Source of the DNA: Cyclina sinensis
Lineage: Eukaryota; Mollusca; Bivalvia; Venerida; Veneridae
DNA length: 64,000 nt
Direction: 5' to 3'
Assembly (NCBI GenBank): GCA_012932295.1
Contig: JAAONU010000002.1
Span: 24,087,770 to 24,151,769 of the forward strand
The notes below the pieces were generated by a model. It searched no databases, was not told the origin of the DNA, and saw only the letters and a list, made by a program, of their open reading frames with translations. Below are positions 57,356 through 64,000 of this stretch, piece by piece. Position numbers and translations under genes: made by a program. The stretch's first letter is position 1. Every line of letters starts with the position of its first letter.

Positions 57356-57776
57356 AGTGTAATGACAGCATTGGGCCCTTATAAATTAACAAACTTGTTT
57401 TCACAACATGGCAATTAGAGGAATATTTGAAATTGCACTTAAGATAGGTTATGTCTTGTAGCAAAGGGTGATCATGAAAAGCAAAAGAATTTGTACAGAA
57501 AAGCATAAAATTAGCTTTGCATGCTTTGAGTTCATGTAATGACAGCATTGGGCCCTTATAAATTAACAAACTTGTTTTCACAACATGGCAATTAGAGGAA
57601 TATTTGAAATTGCACTTAAGATAGGTTGATAACATTTTTTTGGCCATTAGTTTTGCTGTTAGTATTTCAGCACATATTTTACTCATCATTATGTCTTGTA
57701 GCAAAGGGTGATCATGAAAAGCTAAGGAATTTGTACAGAAAAGCATAAATTTAGCTTTGCATGCTTTGAGTTCATC
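57356..57776 (+). repeat. tandem duplication in 3' UTR
   Basis: Block A ('cagcattgggcccttataaa'..., 57357-57448 and again 57537-57628) and block B ('agcaaagggtgatcatgaaa'..., about 57448-57535 and 57690-57776) alternate A-B-A-B. The second copy has 61 extra bases between A and B, so the first copy probably lost them. A 158-codon frame on the - strand arises only from this duplication. Confidence 0.85.
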
Positions 57777-58726
57777 ATATTTGTGCAATCATTATTAAAT
57801 TAGAGATTAGTATAATGTATTGTTATATGACCTATAAATGTACTTGCATGTGATTGGTCAGTGTGCAGTTATTCTGCAATACTGCAGTCAATATAATATT
57901 TCCTTTAGTATTAGCTTCAACACATTTATTTAGTGGATAAAGGCAGATTCTTTTTTTTTTAATAAACAGTTCAGGGAGGTTAATAGTGATTTACCTTTAT
58001 CAATGTTTACATGATGTTGAATTTTTTTTTGAAGATATATTATGTAACAGTTGTTAAATATGCTGTTGGTTTGATGCCAAGTGGCAAGTTTTGCCTGTCA
58101 GCTAGATCATTGATAGTTCTCTTTTCATAATGTGTAGCAAACTACTGTATGCTATACAAATAATGTCTCAACAGCATGTCCTGTAACTTGGCTAAACCAC
58201 TTTTTCTTACAAGGATGCGAAGGAAAAGATCCAGCTTGTGTATTATAAAACAGATGTTGGTCTGGTCAAGATGAGACTGTTCCAAAAATGAACAATTTTA
58301 ATGGTCTATTTACTGTGATATCTGATATGGAATGGTCCACTTTTTGCTCTTGAAGGACACAGACTTTTGTAAATGAAATGGCCTAGTACATTGCATATTG
58401 TGATAGGTTTCTTCTCTTTACAATGGCTTTGGAAATGTTTTCAGTGAAAATGCAGTTGTGTTTTGAGCAGGCCCAGATGTATGTATCTGTTTACTAGAAA
58501 ACTTACTGGTAGTTTTAAAAATGAAAACAGAAATTGTAATAGGATTACAACAACTGAATCATGCTTTAGTTTAGAAAAGTGACACGCTGTAGAAGATATG
58601 ACTGCCCTGTAAAGTATTGCCAGTTGGCCAGGTGCTCTGTGATTTATACCAAAGCCATTCTTCTCCTTGAATCCTATGCTGTAGTTTTGTTTCTCCGAAG
58701 ATCTTATTGTGACATCATTTGTAGTT

Positions 58727-58830
58727 GTTCAGTTCTGATATTGGAGTTGCATTTGTTCAGTTCTGATATTGGAGTTGCATTTGTTCAGTTCTGATATTGG
58801 AGTTGTAGTTGTACAGTTCTGGTATTGGAA
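58727..58830 (+). repeat. 28-bp minisatellite, ~3.5 copies
   Basis: Unit 'gttcagttctgatattggag'+'ttgcattt', the last copy diverged. Confidence 0.85.
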
Positions 58831-60539
58831 TTGCTTTTTGAGCATATGCCTTGAAGTTAAAAGTTTTCATGAACAAATAAAAACATCATCCAACAAACAT
58901 CCAAGGACATTCCTTTTTACCCCTAAACCACTCTGAAAACTTGAAAATTTTGAGTAAGTTTCACTAAAAGGCTGTTCTAACAGAGAAAATAGCTTCCATG
59001 ATGTCCTGGACAATATTTTACAGTTATTTTAGTTGCATACATAGCCACAGACTCCATTTTTATAAAATGGCCACCTAGTAATTAGTCCTGTAGCTTTGAT
59101 TGTGTTTTAAACATACATGAAAAGGTTACATTATTATCAGTGCAATATAGTTGTCACTGCTTTGTGTATAACAAAATTCCTATATATGAAATGTTAGGTG
59201 AATATATTGTAATGTCATGAATACATGTAGTTCCATTTATATCTCTTGTGTGATTGCTTAATACATATACGTGTGTTTTCAATGCAAGTTTTTACTTTTT
59301 GTTCATCAGTAAGTGATGTAGAACTTTGCTTGAATGAGTAAATTCTGTGAAGATCTGTTTTGACACAGGTTCTCTGTAATGAAAAGAGTACTTTGTTATT
59401 TAAAGTCTATTAGAAAATAAAGTAAGCATATGCAATATTTTCTTGGAGCAGTAACAAGTTATTCAGATAGGACTTCTAATGATTATAAACAAGTTGACTA
59501 TATATTTAACATGTGTATATTATCCTAAAACTTCAAAACAGTTATAGAAATTTGATTTCAATTAATCCAGCCTTATTTTAATGACTATTTATACCATCAT
59601 CATTCATACCTCACATATTTCATTAAAATATTGTGAAATAATTGCAAGTATTTATCCCATTCTTTAAATGCAAAGTTATTTGATATAAGGATAAAGAACA
59701 GAGATATTCAGAGCATTTTCCTCTTTAGAATTAATCTTTTTTGTCAATAAATGATGACCGTTCACCAGAGCTGTTACCATGGTAATTGCTTTTTGAAATA
59801 ATTGTTTATTTCATAACACAATATGAAGGCTATTGTTAAATGATGACCCTGATGTTGTTTAACTAAGATATGATATTAAAAAGATATAGGATTCTCTAAA
59901 TAATTAAATGTAATGAAACTTAAAAAAATCTGTCTGTTTACTGTATTTAGAAGCTACACATGAGTATTTTCTGCCATCAGATAGGTGTTTGTAATGTCAG
60001 TATTGTCTTTTGTCCACTTTGCATATGAAGCTGGTTTCCCTACAGTAGCCCCGAGATGACATTCATTAAAAATGTGTAAAATACTGGTGGTCTGATGGAA
60101 TGTACGAATATGCTTTTGTTGTGAGACACTGGTCAGTTTTATGCTTAAGATTCAACAATGCATATTTAATAAAAACACCTTATAGTATATAAAGTAAGTT
60201 AGTTTACAGTAAAAATTACTTACTGTTTAAGATGTAGAATATTTGTAGACCCTGTCAGTGGTTGAATGAAATATTTATTCAGCAAAGTTTCTTTATTTCA
60301 GTTATTGAAAATAAAAGGCATGATATTTACATATGTGTTTTGTTTTAATTCTAACCATGCAAATGTTCAGTGTTCCTTACAGAGCCTACAGTATGATAAA
60401 GATTTGTGCAGTTTGCCTTTTAGTCAGAAAATTTTAATGAAATCCCTTTTAACTGAAAATGGTAAAATCTAGTTTAAAAATCAAGCTTTTGGAAATGTGC
60501 AGGAGAGGTTTAATAAAGCTTTATGCTGCTGTATAATGA

Positions 60540-63500
60540 TTGACCTGAGCACAATGGGCTTAATTTGAACAATTTTGGTACAGGATCTCTAGGTGATGCT
60601 CCATTCAAAATATCTAAGGTCTGTAGCTAACATTTTCTCACAAGAAACATTTTCTAAGACTGAACATTTTATACAAATAGGATCCCAGTGACAGGGCCAA
60701 TTTTGATCACAGTGATATTATTTGAACAAACCTGGAAGAGGTCCAATGCAACTACAAAATTTCTAAACTCTAGGGCATACGGTTTCTGACAAGATTTTTA
60801 GCTCACCTGAGGACAATGTCCTCAAGGTGAGCTTTAGTGATTGTCCATCGTCCGTGCGTCAACAATTTCTTTAAACAACTTCTCCTCCTAAACCACTCGG
60901 CCAAATTTGTTGAAACTTTGCAGGGATGTTCCTTGCATGAGCTCTACCTAAGTTGTTCAAAGAATTCAATTCCATCAAAAACTCTAGTTGCTAAGGCAAC
61001 TGAAAGGAAAAACTTTGAAAATCTTCTTGTCTGAAACCACAAGGCCCTGAGCCTTCAGATTTTGTATGTAGCATTGTCTTGTGGACCTCTATTAAGTTTG
61101 TTCAAATTATGCCCCTAGTGTCAAATTCGGCCCCACCCCTAGGGTCAATTGATTTTACATAGGCTTATATAGTGAAACTTTAAAAATCTCTTTGTATGAA
61201 ACCACAAGGCCCTGAGCCTTAAGATTTGGTATGTAGCATTGTCTAGTGGACCTCTACCAAGTTTGTTCAAATTATGCCCCTGGGGTCAAATTTGGCCCCG
61301 CCCCAGGGTTCAACTTATTTAACATAGTGAAACCTTTAAAAATCTGCTTGTCTGAAACCACAAGGACCTGAGCCTTCAGATTTTGTATGTAGCATTGTCT
61401 TGTGGACCTCTACCAAGTTGTTCAAATTATACACCTGGGGTCAAATTTGGCCCTGCCTTGGGGGTCAATGGATTTTACATAGGCTTATATAGTGAAACAT
61501 TAAAAATCTTCTTGTCTGAAACCACAAGGCCCTGAGCTTTAAGATTTGGTATGTAGCATTGTCGTGTGGACCTCTACCAAGTTTGTTCAAATTATGCCTC
61601 TGGGGTCAAATTTGGCCCCACCCCAGGGGTCGATTGCTTTTACATAGGGAAGACTTTGAAAATTTTCTTGTCTGAAACCGCAAGGCCCTGATACTTAAGA
61701 TTTGGTATGTAGCAAGGTCTAGTAAACCTCAACCAAGTTAGTTGAAATTATACCTCTGGGGTCAAATTTGGCCCCAGCGGGGGTCAACTGATTTTTACAT
61801 CAGTTCATATAGGGTAAACTTTGAAAAATCTTCTTGTATGAAACTACAAGGCCCTGAGCCATACGATTTGGTATGTAGCAATGTCTGGAGGACGTCTCCC
61901 AAGTATATTAGAAAAAATTTTCTGGGGTCACTATTGGCCCTTCCCAAGTTTTAAATAGCAGTATAGAAGAAAATCTTTAAAAAATCTTCATGTCTGAAAC
62001 CACAAAGCCTAGAATTTTAAAATTTGGCATGAAGCAAGCTTTATCAAGCTTTTTTAAATAATTAGATTAGGTTAAAGGTCACCGAGGCTTAAAATACCGG
62101 TAGGTTTAAATACTGTACCTCATACAGCTTTCATTTAAAGACCAATATCTTTGATTTTCGGTATATAGGATCCTTGCATGGTCCTCTACCCATGGGTTGG
62201 GTTTTAGGTCACTGGGTCAAGGTCAAGGTCACCATAGCTTATGATAGATATTTCTACTTTCTGTCATAGAGCCTTTATTTATTGACAGATATTTTACATA
62301 TTTACATTACTTACATATTTTCAATTAAAACATGAAATACTGCTTAACTGCAAACCTACAGCTAAAATACTCAGGTGAGTGATCTAGGGCCATCATGGCC
62401 CTCTTGTTTAAGTCTTCCTGATGTAAGCCTATGTAAAATCAAGTGACCCTGGGGTAGGGCCATTAATGACCCCATGGGTATAATTTGAACAATCTTGGTA
62501 CTTTTTGATGATGCTCCATGCAAAATATCTAAGGCCTTAAGCTTAATATTTCTCACAAGAAGATTTTCAAGATTAAATATTTCACACAAATAGGACCACA
62601 GGCGAATTTTAAAGATTAAACATATCCCCGGGGCAGAGCCAATTTTGGCTCCCGGGACATTATTTGAACAAACATGGTAGAAGTCCACTAGACAATGCAA
62701 CATACAAAATATCTAGCCTCTAAGGCATAGTTTCAAACAGGAGATCTTTTATGTCTCTCATATAAGCCTATGTAAATCAAGTGACACCAGGGCAGGGCCA
62801 TTAATGACCCCACAGGCATGATTTGAACAATCTTGGTAGAGGTCCACTAGACAATACAACAAAGAAAATATCTAACCTGTAAGGCATACTGTTTCAAACA
62901 AGGAGACTTTTAAAGTCTTTCTTATATAAGTTTATGTAAAATCAAGTGACCCATAAGCAGGGCCATTAATGACCCCGAGGGCATAATTTGAACAATTTTG
63001 GCAGAAGTCCACTAGACAATACAACATACATAATATCTAAGGCATACAGTTTCTGACATGAAGAAGGAAAAATAGGACCCCTGGAATGCAGCTTTAGACA
63101 AGAATATTTTTGAATATTTTCCTCTTTATTTCTAAGTGACATTATTTGAACAAACTTGGTAGAGGTCCACTAGACAATGCTTCATGCCAAATTTAAAAAC
63201 TCTAGTACTTGTGGTTTCAGACATGAAGTTTTTTAAAGATTTTCCTCTATATCTCTATGTGAAACTTGTGACCACCTGAGCGAAGCCAAAAGTAACCCCA
63301 GGGACATTATTTAAACAAACTTGGTAGAAGTTCACTAGACAATGCTACATACCGAATCTTAAGGATCAGGGTCTAGTACTTTTTGACAAGAAGATTTTTA
63401 AGTGTTCCTTCTTGTTGCCATAGCAACTAGAGTTCTGCATGGAATCAAATTCTTTGAACAGCTTTGGTAGAGCTTTATCCCAGGCAAGTTTCATCAAAGT

Positions 63501-63600
63501 TGTCTTAGTGGTATAGGAGTCGATTAAGTCAAATTGTTGATGACACACAATCAATGATCACAAAAGCTCACCCTTGAGCACTTGTGCTCAGGTGAGTTAA
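60540..63600 (-). repeat. GCTCACCTGAG-family element (- strand), split by a nested + strand member
   Basis: Pieces at 60540-60796 and 62410-63600 are one reverse-oriented element ('gacaatgcaacatacaaaat', 'gaccccagggacattatttg'-type phrases). It ends in 'aaaagctcacccttgagcac'+'ttgtgctcaggtgag' (63562-63597), the 5' hairpin read backwards. A + strand member is inserted within 'gacaagattttt|aagtcttcctg'. Confidence 0.75.
60797..62409 (+). repeat. nested GCTCACCTGAG-family element
   Basis: It starts with hairpin 'agctcacctgaggacaatgt'+'cctcaaggtgagct' (60800-60833), then 'gtccatcgtccgtgcgtcaa'. It ends 'actcaggtgagtgatctagg'+'gccatcatggccctcttgtt'. The interior has about six ~170-bp units ('aaaccacaaggccctgagcc', 'ttgttcaaattatgcccc'). 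Confidence 0.8.
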
Positions 63601-64000
63601 AAACTTAAAATATCTTGTCACCTGGCTCAGAGCTTTGAAATTTGGTGTTTAGCATTGTCTGGCAGACCTCTACCAAGTGTATTTAAATTATGTCTGTCCC
63701 TGGGTCACTATTTTCTCCTTTCATACGAACACGTTTTCTACAGAAATGTATAGGAAACCCTAAAAACTTTTCTTGTTTGAAATCATAAGGCCTAGAGTTC
63801 TGAAATTTTGCATATACCATTTTCCAATGGACCTCTACCAAGATTGTTCATCTTTACCACTGGGGTCACTTTTGGGTCATTCCCTGGGGTCAGGTTTTTT
63901 ACCATACTTAGAATTATATAGACACTCTCAGTGTCAGTCGTCTGACGTCAACATTTTACTTTAAATGACATCTCCTAAACCACAAGGCTAGTTTTAACCA
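63601..64000 (+). repeat. further dispersed-repeat sequence running out of the window
   Basis: More of the same family ('ggacctctaccaag', 'gtcaacattttactttaaat'+'gacatctcc'), truncated by the window edge. Confidence 0.6.

Larger units (their letters stand above)
57335..60500 (+). other. WDR37 3' UTR and downstream flank
   Basis: Possible poly(A) signals AATAAA at 57961, 58876, 59416 and 59746; I cannot tell which is used. It contains the duplication at 57356-57776 and a small minisatellite at 58727-58830. No further gene was recognised. Confidence 0.5.

Noticed and set aside
57312..57788. 158-codon open frame on the - strand
   Set aside because: Antisense to the WDR37 stop and 3' UTR; its length comes from the local tandem duplication.

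Overview
The window is animal nuclear DNA, most likely from a bivalve mollusc (a venerid-type clam fits best). It is AT-rich, its genes have GT-AG introns, and it is full of repeat types I associate with bivalve genomes: elements with a GCTCACCTGAG-type end and a GGGCCATCATGGCCC hairpin end, tRNA-derived SINEs with a conserved 'Meta'-like core, and TTAA-flanked MITEs. The organism call is inference. No prokaryotic gene organisation, rRNA or functional tRNA gene was seen.

Layout. 1-1005: 3' part of a dispersed repeat. 1006-3817: gene-free. 3818-16767: a tandem segmental duplication, copy A about 3818-10597 and copy B about 10957-16767. Each copy carries a two-exon, METTL7/TMT1-like, membrane-anchored SAM methyltransferase gene on the + strand (about 242 and 241 aa). 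Copy A keeps a decayed Tc1/mariner transposase that is mostly deleted in B. Copy B has three TTAA-flanked MITEs in its intron that A lacks. 16768-37756: a gene-poor mobile-element landscape. It holds a 4.1-kb long-TIR element, a foldback (MULE-like) element with 30-bp palindromes, a nested hAT-like element and an exon-like segment, a 480-bp TRIM-like LTR element, SINEs, and a decayed Helitron/Helentron helicase-endonuclease fragment.

37757-57334: a complete WDR37 orthologue on the + strand with 11 coding exons (475 aa). All phases join and all introns are GT-AG. Its introns carry striking minisatellites. The clearest is about 44 copies of a 38-bp unit in intron 10, seeded by the exon-10/intron-10 splice donor itself. 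Intron 3 has a 40-bp x17 array containing a copy of that intron's own donor region and ending at the acceptor, plus a 29-bp x~30 array with GTAAGT in most units. Intron 2 has a 46-bp array next to exon 3. 57335 to about 60500: 3' UTR and flank with small duplications. 60540-64000: nested repeats of the GCTCACCTGAG family.

The two methyltransferases are probably ER or lipid-droplet membrane thiol/alkyl methyltransferases. WDR37 is a seven-bladed WD40 protein known in vertebrates as a PACS1/PACS2 partner. There is no sign that the two loci work together. The most unusual biology here is the amplification of splice-donor-like motifs inside WDR37 introns, and the evidence for a HINE-like (Helentron-derived) repeat family.
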